In this document: in pieces, positions 11,081 through 22,929 of the stretch
Layout of the letters: every line of letters begins with the position of its first letter
Position numbering within the stretch: the first letter of the stretch is position 1
Origin: Corylus avellana
Taxonomy: Eukaryota > Streptophyta > Magnoliopsida > Fagales > Betulaceae
NCBI RefSeq assembly: GCF_901000735.1
Contig: NC_081546.1
Coordinates: 12,291,629 to 12,355,628 of the forward strand
Direction: 5' to 3'
Length of the DNA: 64,000 bases
Program-made: the position numbers and the translations under genes
The notes under the pieces: model-generated
Told to the model about the DNA's origin: nothing
Databases searched by the model: none
Seen by the model: the letters and a program-made list of their open reading frames with translations, nothing else

Positions 11081-11764
11081 TGCAAAATGTGTTCCTATTA
11101 AATAGCCTAATTCTTAACAATTATAGGTGTGTTCGGAGTCTTTTTATATTTTTTTTTTCCAGTTTCCTTATGTTTTCTATGTATCTCATCTATAAAAAAT
11201 AAGAAGGTTATATATATGTCGAGTCAGTAAAATCTAAACATTTAATTAACTAATATTTATAATGTTTAATGAATCTAGATAATCTTTATTCAAGTTATAA
11301 AGAAAAACAAAATCCAGTATTTGTGATCTTAACCAAAAATTCAATATCCAAAAAGAGTTGTCGTCCAAGTGAAACTGCAACTAAAGTCATTGCAAATCTT
11401 GTTTATAAGCTTTTAAACAAATGCACAAATTTGTGTTAGATATCATACCTTTAATAATACTCAAAGCAGCAAGAGAAGATTGTGCAATATTCAGTCCAGC
11501 CATGAGGCAACCATGGTGATGTAGCAGTTGAAAAAGGAAGGAAGTGCAGGCCACGGTTGTGTAGAAGATCCTCACTGATCAATGCAAACATAATTGAGTA
11601 AACCTTCTTTCAATTTCTAAATGTGTAAGTAAACCTTGGTTTTTATGTTCTTTCATTCATCCCCTTATGTTTTTTGTTAAGGTCATTGCCATGGAAAAGA
11701 TCAACCAACTTTCTTATACGAATTGTCATTTTCACTTGGTTTAATTAGGACCACTACAAAAAGG
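11081..11764. other. Non-coding interval
   Basis: AT-rich sequence without a supported gene. CACTACAAAAAGGACCCC at 11752 looks like a CACTA left terminus, but no subterminal array or partner end is visible. Confidence 0.4.
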
Positions 11765-12338
11765 ACCCCAATTCAAGGGAAGAATTTGATTTCAAGTAGC
11801 TTGTGGAGGCATTACAATCTGAATGTTCCATTGAAGAATTTGAGCTCTTTGTTGTAATTTCTAGAAAAATTTGGCTTCGCCGGAACATGGTAGTTCATGG
11901 CGGGGGATTTTTTAGACCCTAATGTTGTAGCAAAAGGGGCAGTGGAATCATATGAAGTATATAAGAAGATTGTAGGACAGGATGAAAAAAGAAAAAAAAA
12001 GAATCGCGAGCCTATCTATCCATGCTAGAAAGCCCCCCACGATAGTGAACACAGTCAATATCAAGAGACAAAACTGGAGAAAATATGGCCACATTGTGGA
12101 ATCTGGATTATATCAAAGATGTTCAAAGTGGCAAATTGTTCATATAAAAAGGGAGACAAATTTTGCTGCCCATGAACTAGTCAAATTGGTTGTCTACCAA
12201 AGTATAGATTAGGTTTGGATTGAAAAAATTTCAAGATCTATCAGTGACCAAGTTTTGTTTGGGCGTTATGCTCTTATTTTTTGATATGAATAAAGAATCA
12301 AAGATGATGGAATTCTTTTCAAAAAAAAAAAAAAAAAT
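11765..12338 (+). mobile_element. 5'-truncated LINE copy (RNase H end and poly(A))
   Basis: A short second LINE copy. RKIWLRRN (~11865) matches the same motif in the LINE at ~4390. After a deletion and frame breaks, the RNase H C-terminus is recognisable (YGHIVE near 12090, then KWQIVHIKRETNFAAHELVK). A poly(A) tract at 12321-12337 marks the 3' end. The A-rich stretch at 11986-12000 disrupts the frame. This looks like an ordinary dead-on-arrival insertion. Confidence 0.75.
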
Positions 12339-13548
12339 TATTGTCACACTTATATACACCAAATATATATTAAAGAGAAATTAACAAGAATAAATGAATA
12401 TTTCCTTTGTTTGCATTAGTGCGAACGTTTCCTTTGACAACATTAAGTACCATATTACTTGCTTTTCTTTCTTCTTTTTTTTGTCTTCTACACTTTAAAC
12501 CTAAACATGATTTGCTCATATGATTTCATTACACAAGTAATTTCCTTAGCTGTAGTTACCATCTTTTTCTCTTTCTCAGCGTTTACGGCAATCATATGAT
12601 AATGGTTAATAGAGTCGAGGGAGGTCAGATAATTCTCTCAAATGCTTCGCTCAGCCATTTCCTTCCACGTACGCTTGAATAGACAACAAACTCAATTCTC
12701 CAAATGGAAGTTACAAACAAAACACACAAGTCTTTCCTTACGTCTCCTCTTCTCTTCATTATGTTTCCTTCTTCCCTCTTGCCCACGAGGTGGACTTTGA
12801 AAAAATATAATAAAACAAAAGGAAATGCTAGGTGTTCTTCTAGTGTTCTCCTAGTGTCCTCCCAACTATGATGTGACTTTTAAAATCACCAATAGATTAA
12901 AAGTCAATAATGATAATCTCTAGATTTAAAGTCAATATTAAATCACCAATGGCTTTTAAAATGTTCTTTTTAAAATTACCAATAGATTTTGTTGGGATTT
13001 TCCATTAAATCCCAACAAAATACCCCTTTTTAGAAAAAAAATATTTAAATTTTTTTGCATGTTGTTAAATTCGAACCAACGCCTTAATCTTTGTAATTTT
13101 TTTCTTTTCTTTTTTTCCTAAAACAAATTGGAGTATATTGGAAAAATTTAGTGGATGGGTGAGATTGCAAACAATTGAAAGATAGATACACTAAATTGTG
13201 ACAAATTAAACTTTAGGGGGACATTGCAAAAGTGATGACAATTCAAGGGGGTTAAGTGAAGTTTTCCCAAAAAATTACTTAAGACTCCATACGATAAGTA
13301 TAAATGACAAATAACTCCCTATCTTGAACTTTTATTTGAAATTTTGACCAAAACCATGCCCAACCATCCTAAATCCTCAGGGGTGGTTCGGCTACCTCAT
13401 TGGCCAATTTTGAGTGGTCCAACGAAACCCTATATATATTTTTTTGTTTTATATTTTTTTATTTATATATATTTTTTTTCTTTTGTTTTTTCTGTTTTTA
13501 TTATAAGAAAAATGTACTGTATTATTATTAGTGCTAATATGACATTTG
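12339..13548. other. Intergenic, no supported gene
   Basis: AT-rich sequence with scattered short repeats. TTGGGATTTTCCATTAAATC at ~12992 folds into a small palindrome. ORFs here are low-complexity (Phe/Tyr-rich) and unsupported. Confidence 0.5.
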
Positions 13549-13746
13549 GGGATTGAGATCCCCTAGAATTCCCTTTAAATTTGAGATTCTTAGCCATTTA
13601 TCTCATCTAAGCGTCTAGAATAAGTCATGTTTCCTCATTAAATGCTAAAACATGACTTATTTTAGACGTTTAGATGAGATGAAAAACTAAATTTTATGAA
13701 TTTGAGAATCTCAAATTTAAAGAGAATTCTAAAGGATCTCAATCCG
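13549..13746. mobile_element. Foldback / hairpin MITE-like element
   Basis: Two arms of about 90 bp are reverse complements (GATTGAGATCC...AATAAGTCATGTTT against AAACATGACTTATTT...GGATCTCAATC) around a loop of ~15 bp (13632-13646). Arm identity is high, with one insertion in the right arm. No clear target duplication was seen. The hairpin could be transcribed into dsRNA, but it has no ORF. Confidence 0.75.
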
Positions 13747-14252
13747 CCATTTGGAGGTATGCATTTGAAGGGTTTTCTATAATAAGTTTAGACCGAAAAT
13801 GAAGGTGGAGAGTTGTGTTATTTGTGCTCACACGAAGAGTTTTTAGAAGTGACGGGGCCACGTGGAGTCCAATAAGAGTGATGGCCCCAACTAAAGCTGG
13901 AAAAAAAAAAATTAAGTCTTATATGTTTGGCTAATGGCCCCTCCAAAAATAGTCAACAACCCAACAATTAGCCTGTACGTGGTTGTGTGCACAAGTTCAA
14001 GTTGTTTCTCTTTAATGTAGTGGGTTTGCCATTTGCAGCAGAAAACTCCCATAAAGCGGGTCAAAGTCCATCTTTATAAGCTTGTTGCCTTTGCTGACAA
14101 GTTTCTCATTTTTCTTTAATTTGATGCGTCGCGAGCATGTGACAACTTGCATTATTATCTTGAAAAACTTTCATAATTAGGGAGGTATAGTTAGCGGTTC
14201 TGCAATTCTCTCTCAATTTTCTCTACTAACTAGTACTCTTGCAACTTCACCC

Positions 14253-15985
14253 ATGGCCTTCCACACAGCTTCTTCGTCATTCACTTCTTTCATATGTCAA
14301 TGGGATGTACTCTTGAGTTTTAGAGGCGAAGATATTCGTAAAACTTTCACTGCTCATCTATACAAAGATTTACGTTGAAAAGGAAATTTCATGGATGACA
14401 AACTTCGAAGCGGAGAGGAAATTTCACCGACACTTGTCAAAGCCATTGAAGAGTTAAAGATTTCAATCATTGTACTCTCTAAAAACTACACATCATCCCG
14501 ATGGTGCTTGGACAAGCTGATGAAGATCCTCGAGTGCATAAAGACAAGGGAGATACTAGTTCTACCACTATTCTATGACGTAAATCCTTCGGAAGTATGG
14601 CATCAAACCAATAGTGTTGGAGAAGCATTCACTGAACTTGCAAAAAGGTTCAATGATGATGAAATGAAGGTGGAGGGGTGGAAGAGAGCCCTAAAAGAAG
14701 TGGCCAATTTATCCAAGATGTATTTGGGAAGCAAGTATTTCTAACCACCTTTGTTGTCTCCCTCTATATTGTTCTTTTTTTCTTCTAATTATGGTACATC
14801 CCATATACACATGTTTTCATGCATGCATGATAACTATTTGACATTTAAAAATGTCTACTTGTAATTAACCTTTTAAATAATCTTTGTTATAAAATTAATT
14901 AAACTCGGCCGATTCTTTTGTTTTAGATGGGATAATTTGCTTAAATAACTTTTTCACGACTTAAAAAAAAAATGGAAAATGAACTTTCCATTTGTTGCGC
15001 ACATATCGGGGTTGTTTGTCAAACTCCTCCCCACCCCTCCTTTTTACTACTATTCAAATAAAAAAATCACTACAAAACAAAATTTTCTACTTTTCAATAC
15101 CACTTTTTCACTTTTCTATACCAATTATTATTATTATTATTATTATACAAAAAGTAAAGCCATCTACAACTCGATTGCTTTCACTTTGAAGATGGTTGTT
15201 TTCTTGAAAACATTAGAGAAACTTCCAACAAAAAGGGCCTGATCCATTTGCAAATTAAACTTATTTCTAAAATCCTAGGAGGTTCAAGTCAAATGGTTGA
15301 CAAAGTTGATCAAGGAATTACTTTGATACAACAAAGGCTTTGTTTAATAAGGATACTTCTAGTTCTTGATGATGTGGATCATTCAGACCAATTAGAAAAG
15401 ATAGTTGGAAAAGGCAATTGGTTTGGTTTAAGAAGTAGAATCATCATAACAACAAGAGATAAACATTTACTAACTAAACATCAAGTTTTAACCTACCAGG
15501 TGAAGGAATTTGGTTACTTCAAAGCTCATAAGCTCTTTAGTTGGCATGCCTTTAATAGAGATAGACCTGATAATGATTATGTGAAAGTCACAAATGATGC
15601 AGTGTGTTATGCTGGAGGATTGTCACTAGCTTTGCAAGTGATAGGCTCGAGTCTAAAAGGTAAAGATATCTTTTATTGGAAAGTAAATTGGACAAGTACA
15701 AAATAATTCCTCACGATGATATTCAAAAAAGACTTCGAATAAGTTTTGATGGATTAGATGAAAATGCAAAGAATATTTTCCTTGACATCGCATGTTTCTT
15801 CAAAGGAGAGAGTGTAGAATATGTCACAAAATAACTAGATAGTTGTGGTTTTCACTCATATAGTGGCATCGAAGAGCTAAAAGATAAATGTCTCATAGCT
15901 GAGTTTTCGGATAAATCATTGGTGATGCATGACTTGCTGCAAGAAATTGGTAGAGAAATTGTTCGACAAGAATCACCCGAAGAAT
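14253..15985 (+). pseudogene. TIR-NB-ARC (TNL) resistance pseudogene, truncated
   Basis: Exon 1 starts at ATG 14253 and encodes a TIR domain (VLLSFRGEDIRKTFTAHLY; SGEEISP; SIIVLSKNYTSSRWCLDKL; LPLFYDVNPSEV). A TGA at 14376-14378 sits where the family has a basic residue. A donor-like GTATTT follows at ~14736. The expected P-loop exon is missing. NB-ARC homology resumes at ~15165 (KAIYNSIAF), shifts frame, then shows LENIRETS, LLVLDDVD (15357), IIITTRDKHLL, GLSLALQVIG in place of GLPLAL, IFLDIACFFKGE (15775) and MHDLLQEIGREIVRQE (15926). It ends at 15985, where a CACTA terminus begins; no LRR follows. It is related to the arms at 8.3-10.5 kb but more diverged from them than they are from each other. 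Confidence 0.9.
15125..15147. repeat. (TTA)n microsatellite
   Basis: About seven TTA units in the region where the P-loop exon of the TNL pseudogene would be expected. It may mark the site of the rearrangement that removed that exon. Confidence 0.9.
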
Positions 15986-16009
15986 CATTATAAGAAAATT
16001 GGTCTTTAG

Positions 16010-16384
16010 CGACCATATTTTTAGCGACGACTCAAAAGTCGTCGCTATTGCTCAGCAGCAATGGCAATTTATTGTCGTTGCAGATAGGTAGTCGCTAATG
16101 CTGGAATAATAGCTTTTCCCTGGCGCAAAAAGCTGCACCAAAAAATTTGTGATGGGGTCCAAATTATTTGCAGCGACATTGTCGTCGCTAATAATAATTT
16201 TAATTAGCGAGACAGTGTCGTCGCTAACTAATAAAAGAAAAAAAAAATTAAAATCATAATTAGCGATGACATTGTCATCTCTAATTAAAATTCTTATTAG
16301 CAACGACAATTGTTGTCGCTAATCAGTTAAAGAAAAAATGAAAATCCCTATTAGCGACGACAAAGGTCGTTGCTAATTAATTTT
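16010..16384. repeat. CACTA subterminal repeat array
   Basis: At least eight copies, in both orientations, of TTAGCGACGACA / TGTCGTCGCTAAT, spaced ~20-50 bp apart. Pairs form small palindromes. In CACTA elements such motifs are binding sites of the tnpA-type protein; that role here is inferred from position and pattern. Confidence 0.85.
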
Positions 16385-19300
16385 AATGAAATTTATAGCG
16401 GGAGTATTCATTTCAGAAGGGCGCGTAACCATTTTTACCCAAAATTTCTTCCACCAACTTTTTACCCTAAATTTCACTGTTTTGTTGGAAACCATTTTGA
16501 ACAGCCGTCTCAGATGGAAAATCCCCTTTCTCACAGTTGAAGGTTCTCAAATGGAATATCCCCTTTCTTGGTAATTTCTCTCTCTCGTTGATGGTTGTGC
16601 TTATGTTTTATTTATTTACTTTTTTTTTTTTTTGTAGTTGTGCTTTTATTCCATCTCTATTCTTCCAGAAAGATTTTTTTCTCTCCCTCTCTTATTTTCT
16701 TCCATCTACCTTTATGGCAGACTCACTGAAAAATCGCGAAAGAAAGAGCAGAGAATGAGAAATTCAAGTTTCTTTGGTGTTGCATTGTTAATTCTGGTTG
16801 CTTTTTCTTTTTCTGTAGTAATATAATTTCCTTTGTATGCTGAGGAAGGTTCACAAAAAGTCCCAAAAGATCAAAAAAAGCAGAGACAACAAGTCTTCAA
16901 ACAGACAAAATTCCTAAAGATCGATTGGGCAACTCTCCGATCCAGCCACACCATTTTCTCCGATACTTGAATCCAATCACAGGTGTCTCTCTCATCTCAC
17001 ACTCGAACTCTATTATATTCAATGCTTGAACTCTATTATCTCATACTTGAATCCAATGCTTGATTTTGGCATTGGATTTTTGTCGGGATCATTAGAAATT
17101 TTAAGCTCCCCCACCCTCCCTCTTCTGAGTTGATGTTAATTCTGATTGATTTTGGTATTGGGCTAGTTGGTTGTAACAAGATTGTTTTTGTTTTGGATGG
17201 TTGTTACAAGATTCCACGACTACTGGTTGAACTTTGATGAAGAATTACCTAAAATCAAGAATATAAAGATTAAGTCTTTGAGAAATAGGTGTAAATAGGT
17301 TTTTGCTTTGAGAAATGATCGTTTTGTTAAACTAAACCATTTTCATGGAAGTATTTAGGCTAGATGACTGCAATTGTTTCATTCAAGTATAACCCATCTT
17401 CATGCATAGGATCCAATTCATGATCTTTAAGAGATTAGTACCCCATTATCTGTAATTTTAGGGTATAATTTCGGGTGTCTCTCTTGTATACTTTGCACTG
17501 GGCAATGCCCTTATCTTTAAATAAAATATTTTCCTTATCCCAAATAAAGAAAAAAATTAAGTCCCTGATTATAAAGGTCCACTAATTCCATGGTTGTGAC
17601 AAAGAGACACTTGGTATAGATGCCTCTAGTCCTTGTTCGCCATGAATAGCAGAATTGAGCACATTGTATTGCTCAGTCACGGAATTATAAAGCGCTTGCG
17701 AGTATGCAACGTTAGCCTGCTAAAGTGAACAGCCAACTCATTTAGAGTCGATAAAAATTAACCATAAAAATAATGTGCATGAAGTTCTTTGGAAACTAAG
17801 AACCTAAACAGGTGAGGCTACCCTCTGAATAAAACATTAATGGAACATAACTTCGCTAAGATTATTAACCAAAAAAAAAAAAGCAGTTATTTTTTTTTTT
17901 GTTTTTACTTATAAAAAAATAAAAAAATAAAATAAAATAAAATAAAAAAAGATTATTAACAAACCAAATAACTTATGCATACTGTGTCAAAAGCAACTTT
18001 AACAATTATGTGTAGTTGATAAAATAAAGCCTGCTTGAAAAATAGCTTTAATCCATTCATGCGGTTTGAAATCCTAATCAGATTAATCTCTTTTGTTATC
18101 CTTCTTCTTTACTTGTTACAGCAGTTAAAAGGGGCAATAACTCATCATAAGAATTGCTTTCATATATATATATTTGACCTAAAATAGGATTAGGCGGAAG
18201 GAACAAAAAGATGAAGAAAGGGCACAAGTTAAAGAGTTTTACATTGGGCAGATTTTAGCCCAAAAGAAACTACAAACCCAAACAGAGCTTGATCAACCAT
18301 ACATACCATACAAACCATTTATCAACCAACCAGACCCAGCCCAGTTTAGCTCTCATCATTGACCATCCTTACATTGTCCAAAGCCCGCTTCATTTTGTTT
18401 TCTCAATTTCTTAATAGTTGCAAAAATTAATAAATTAAGATTTTCTACACCTATTTCTCAAAGTCAGCCATTTAAAATATGTTATGTTTATCATAATATC
18501 TAAAAATCAAGAATATAAAGATTAAGTCTTGTTGATATCATCCATCAGTTTACAACGCATAAATTTTCTCCAGTCTTGTAAATACATTTGAGCATAGTTT
18601 TGTTGAACGGTAAAAGATGATGTACAAAGTTGATGAACACTAATAGTTTTGTTGAACGCTAATAGTTCTATTACCTGTTTGGAAGAACGTCTCTCTCTCT
18701 CTCTCTCTCTCTTTGAATCTTAGTTGATTTTGAAAATCAAGTATTGATTTTTTCTTTTTACAAGTTCATGTTGATCCAAAAATTGGCAGCTAAGCTTTCT
18801 TCTGCAGACTTTTGGTTGCTGAATCTATCAGCAATAGTATTTGGGCATGTTTGTTATGTGTTCTTTGTTTGTGCGTTTATGATTGCCTTATGTTTGCAAC
18901 TTTGTTGGTTTAACTGATCTGCTATGCTTCTATCTACTTGCTACTTGACTATAAATTAAATTGGGAAAACAACTACAACACAAAGAAATTAAGATTTATT
19001 TCATACCACAGAGGTAAATTTTTTGGTCAATGAGATCTAACTTGAATGACACTTTCTCCTATAGTAAGAGCAAGGTGGAAAGTGAGATCGTGTGTTTGAG
19101 ACCCACTATTTTTGTTTGTAATTTACCATTTAAAAACATAACTATTTGTGTAGTGATACTTTTAAGTTATGTTTGAGACCCACTACATTTATGTTATCTA
19201 GGATTTATTAGTTTTTAAGTTATATGTGTTAAGACAATTGGACAACTTATGTTAGTAAAGGCTTAGGTTTTCAATGATACGGTAGAATTTTAAACATAGC

Positions 19301-19399
19301 TTTATTAAAAACTAATACTAATTTGATCTTTATTCGCCCGGTCCCTTTGTAGCTTGCTTTATAAACTGCTACGAAAACTATATTTGAACAAACATCGAG
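16385..19399. other. Non-coding interior of the CACTA element
   Basis: About 3 kb with no convincing coding frame. It contains pyrimidine-rich tracts (16560-16700), a (CT)n run at 18690-18712, and a short direct repeat AATCAAGAATATAAAGATTA (17256 and 18505). It is likely leader and intron sequence, but nothing proves where transcription starts. Confidence 0.5.
18690..18712. repeat. (CT)n microsatellite
   Basis: Uninterrupted CT dinucleotides, about 11 units, upstream of the CACTA transposase gene. Confidence 0.95.
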
Positions 19400-21156
19400 A
19401 TGGATAAGACGTGGATGTAGGAAACTCATAGATTCGGTGAGAAGTATTCAAAAGGTGTTGAACAATTTGTTAGTATGGCACGTGGTCACGTGGATGAGCT
19501 TAATAGGATCAGGTGTGCATGTCGCAAGTGTGCGAATCGTTATTATAAGCCTATAGACGAGATGGAGGATGATTTGTTCATTAATAGAATTGATACGAAT
19601 TACACCTAGTGGGTATTTCATGGGGAAGAAGATCTGTTTCGTACAAATTTGCATGTCGATCATGATGATGAGAATGCAAGTACGGAGGATATCGATGATG
19701 TTGAAGAAATGTTAAATGATATCTGTATGGGTAGATTTCCGGATGGTAATACAGGTGAATCATCTACTACTCTAGGTCCAACAACCAATGGTTATGAATA
19801 GAAAAATTTTGACCAACTATTGGAAGATGCTCGAAGTGAACTTTATCCAGGCTGTAAGAAATTTTCAACACTCGCTTTCACTACGAATCTACTTCATATA
19901 AAGATATTTTGCAATATGAGTAACAAGGCGTTTGGTATGGTGATTGACTTGATAAAGAGGGCTCTCCCAGATGGGGAGACATTACCAAGATCGTATTATG
20001 AAGCAAAACGATTGAGGCGAGGCTTGGGTTTAAGTTATGAGAGAATACATGCATGCAAGAACTCTTGTGTGCTTTTCTGAAAGGAACATGCAGATAAAGC
20101 AAAATGTCTAACCTGCAATACGTCAAGATGGGAAAATGTCAAAGGTACAGGTAAGAAAATTCCTCATAAGGTCTTACGGTATTTTCCAATAAAACCGAGG
20201 TTGCAACCGTTTTTTTTGTCGAAAGATATTGCCAAAGATATGAGGTGGCAATAAGATGGGCGTCGAGATGATGGAAATCTAAGATATCCAGCAGATTCAA
20301 TATTGTGGAAAGAGTTTGATAAAGAACATGTTCAATTTGCTAATGATTCTCGCAACGTGCGACTTGGTTTATCAAGCGATGGTTTTAACCCATTTGGTAA
20401 TATGAGTACATCGTACAGTATGCGGGCAGTAATACTTGTGCCGTATAATTCACCTCCGTGGAGGTGCATGAAAGATCGGTATATGATGATGTCCTTACTT
20501 ATACCTGGACCTAAGGCACCTGGAAATGAAATTGATGTGTATCTGCAACCATTAGTGGATGATTTGCAAGAATTATGGAATGAAGGCATTCTTACGTATG
20601 ACTCGTCGACGCAAGAGAACTTTAAGTTGCATGCAGCATTATTATGGACTATAAATTATTTTCCTGCCTATGGAAACTTGTCTGGGTGGTCGACTAAGGG
20701 ACACCTAGCCTGTCCAGTATCTAACAAGGATATAGCGTCCAGAAGGTTGAAGTTTTGAGGTAAGTCATGCTACATGGCTCATCATCTGTTCTTATCTCAG
20801 GGGCATAAATGGCACACAAAAAAATCTCTCTTTGACGGTACTGAGGAGCAAAGGCACCTAATGAATTATCTGGAGATCAATTGTTACAACAACTAGAGAA
20901 TGTACCAAATTTGCCATTTGGAAAAGATGAGAACAAAAAAAAAAAAGAGAGAACGCATGAAGAGTGAGTTGAATTCGACGAAGAAGAGTATTTTTTTTAA
21001 TTTGCCTTATTGGTCAACATTGAAACTAAGACACAATTTGGATGTCATGCATATTGAAAAGACTCAACAATCGCGAAGACAAAAGTTCCAAAGCTTATCT
21101 CACAGCCCATGTGGCTTAAGATATGCGAGTCATTTGAAAACAAAGATTGGAAAGTA
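19400..21156 (+). pseudogene. CACTA transposase (Transposase_21, tnpD-like) pseudogene
   Basis: The frame from ATG 19400 starts MDKTWM and has the Cys-rich N-terminal transposase-associated domain (RCACRKCANRYY, ~19508-19545). It continues through FHGEED, the LLEDARSELYPGCKKFS segment (19815), CLTCNTSRW (20107), LGLSSDGFNPFGNMS (20360-20405), SYSMRAVILVPYNSPPW and LIPGPKAPGNEIDVYLQPL. The diagnostic LPYWSTLKLRHNLDVMHIEK lies at 21004-21063. All of this is in one frame, broken by stops at 19418, 19607, 19799, 20078, 20252 and 20756. Homology is lost after 21066, so the C-terminal third is missing. Confidence 0.9.
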
Positions 21157-21228
21157 AATATTTTTAAACTAAATTGACAACAAATCTAAAGGAGTACAAT
21201 TTTGTAATAATTTAGTGAAAATTTGTCA

Positions 21229-21967
21229 CAGGACAAGTCCACACATAATAAGAAGAATAGATCAGAGTTGAAGACCAATCACACATTCGGCTCTAGATCT
21301 TTTCTTAATCATCGCCATAGTGAGGTAACAATTTTATACTATTACATTATTTTAATAATTATGTTTTGAGCATATGTTAATTATATGTCTATTATGTATA
21401 GACAGGAGAGGAAGAAGAAGAGCCCAATCTAATTGACTTTTATAAGATCTCTCACACAAAGAAAGACGGGAAATTTGTGACTCCTCAGTGTGAAGAACGA
21501 TACGTAAGTAGTTGAAATTTCTGCTTTCTATTAATATCTTGTCTCACATTGTTATACGGCTAACCTGTTGATTTTGGTTGCTTCTGCAAAATTTGATGCT
21601 AGAGAAGTTGGCTGACAAAGAGGTAGAAGTAGATGAAGAGGAAATATTTACACAAGCTTTTAGTGGGAAACGTTCTGGCCATGTTAGAGGGATGGGAAAA
21701 TTTGTCATACCTACTCCATCCTCTTCTTCGCAAGTATATGGCACCCAACTCAACCTTGAGTTGGAGGAAACAAATAGAAAAATAGAGGAACTGCAAAATG
21801 AGTTGGTGGAAAAAGATAGAAAAAGAGATGAACAAATAGAGGAACTGCAAAATGAGTTAGTGGAAAAGGATAGAAAAAGAGATGAACAAATAGAGGAAAT
21901 TAGACAAGAATCAAAGCGCCAATTTGATCTCCTAATGTCACGTGTTTTAGGTAAAATGGTTATGTGA
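21229..21967 (+). pseudogene. CACTA second gene (Transposase_24/Ptta, tnpA-like) remnant
   Basis: The first exon-like block encodes KKNRSELKTNHTFGSRSF (to ~21324, followed by a GTAACA donor). The next (~21404-21503) encodes EPNLIDFYKISHTKKDGKFV, the pattern of the plant Transposase_24 family, and ends at a GTAAGT donor. The last block (21599-21967) holds FSGKRSGHVRGMGKFVIP and a Glu/Lys-rich coiled coil. That coil contains an exact 18-residue tandem duplication (ELQNELVEKDRKRDEQIE register, from ~21789). It is likely a DNA-binding accessory protein. Relict, but less damaged than the tnpD gene. Confidence 0.75.
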
Positions 21968-22481
21968 TAGATATGTTTTGTTATACTTTAATTGAACCCA
22001 AACAACTAATTTTTTACTGATGACATCTTTGTTTTCTTTTCTATATGTTATAGGAACACAAGGTGTGAATATTGCTCATTTTGATTGGAATGTTTAAAGA
22101 GACATGAAAATGGGTAAGAATTTTTCTCATTTTGTGATTTCTTTACTACTTTGATGGAATTTGGATGATTGATTTTCGGATGGAAGTTTGATTTTGGTTG
22201 AGTCTTAATTTCCTTGGTCGATGTGTTGAAAAACAAGTGCAGTAGCCAATTTCCGCTTATATATTAGACAGTTTAGAATTTTGTTGATTTCCTTGGTCGA
22301 TGTGTTGAAAATTCACTTTAGAATTTTGTTCCCCTTGTTATTCAATGATATTAGTAGAAGCAGAGAGTAGATAATTTGATGGTAGGTGCAGCGTCGTTCA
22401 AATGTTATAGAAAACATGAAAGTGGATACATCGCCTTCAGTTTCGGTAACTTGGGGGTCGACAATATTCGAGTGTTTTATT

Positions 22482-22924
22482 TGTTTTGGCAAGGTGTTTT
22501 CTACATATCTTTTCGTCCTGATTTCATATGGCACAAAACGTGATTCTTTATCATGTTCAGGCTATCTTGGATGGCACAAACTACACTCTAGATGGCACCA
22601 ATTACACTCTGATTTTGCATTTGAAATCTCTAGATGACAAAAATCTCTAGATGCCTGGTCCCAATCTATGTGTAGCTTTTCTTAAAGGTTGCAAGCTTTT
22701 GTTTTATGTGACAGGAGATGCCAAAGAGCCCATTAAAGGCGCTACTTAAATTGATGAAGCTTTCCTTACTCACCTCATTGATTGGGATAGCAATCATTAT
22801 CAGATTCTTACGTGGTTCCGCAACACCACTATTTCATCCTATTTCTGTGCTATTTGGCAGTTTTGATGAAGGTAAGGGTGCTTGGAATATGAGAAAGCTG
22901 GTGTACCTCTATATTTCTCAATAG
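22482..22924 (+). mobile_element. Copia gag fragment (G), direct orientation
   Basis: Leader and N-terminal gag of the same copia family as copia element 1. The correct gag frame contains LIDWDSNHYQILTWFRNTT (22768-22830), not the frame of the longest ORF. It is the inverted counterpart of 927-1381 and abuts repeat A at 22930. At 22801-22803 it has CAG where copia element 1 has TAG (27846). The fragment stops shortly after GAWNM. Confidence 0.8.
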
Positions 22925-22929
22925 TTTAC

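Larger units (their letters stand above)
15986..22481 (+). mobile_element. CACTA (En/Spm) transposon, right end lost
   Basis: The left terminus CATTATAAGAAAATTGG differs from the usual CACTACAAGAAAATTGG by two C-to-T changes. It abuts the TNL pseudogene, with AAT at 15983-15985 as the presumed 3-bp target. Next come subterminal arrays (16010-16384), ~3 kb of non-coding leader/intron, a Transposase_21 (tnpD-like) gene and a Transposase_24 (tnpA-like) gene. The expected right terminus (..CTTGTAGTG) is missing; the sequence runs into the copia gag fragment at 22482. All coding parts carry stops, so it is non-autonomous today. Confidence 0.8.

Noticed and set aside
11752..11770. CACTACAAAAAGGACCCC as a third CACTA end
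   Set aside because: No subterminal repeats and no partner end; the sequence passes directly into LINE homology.
14253..14744. A functional TIR-only protein gene
   Set aside because: The frame has a stop at 14376 and clear NB-ARC remnants follow, so it is the first exon of a broken TNL. Translation from the ATG at 14391 would lack the first TIR strand and the conserved FRGED region.
16010..16384. CRISPR-like array of regular repeats
   Set aside because: The repeats occur in both orientations with irregular spacing, in a plant CACTA end. They are subterminal transposon repeats.
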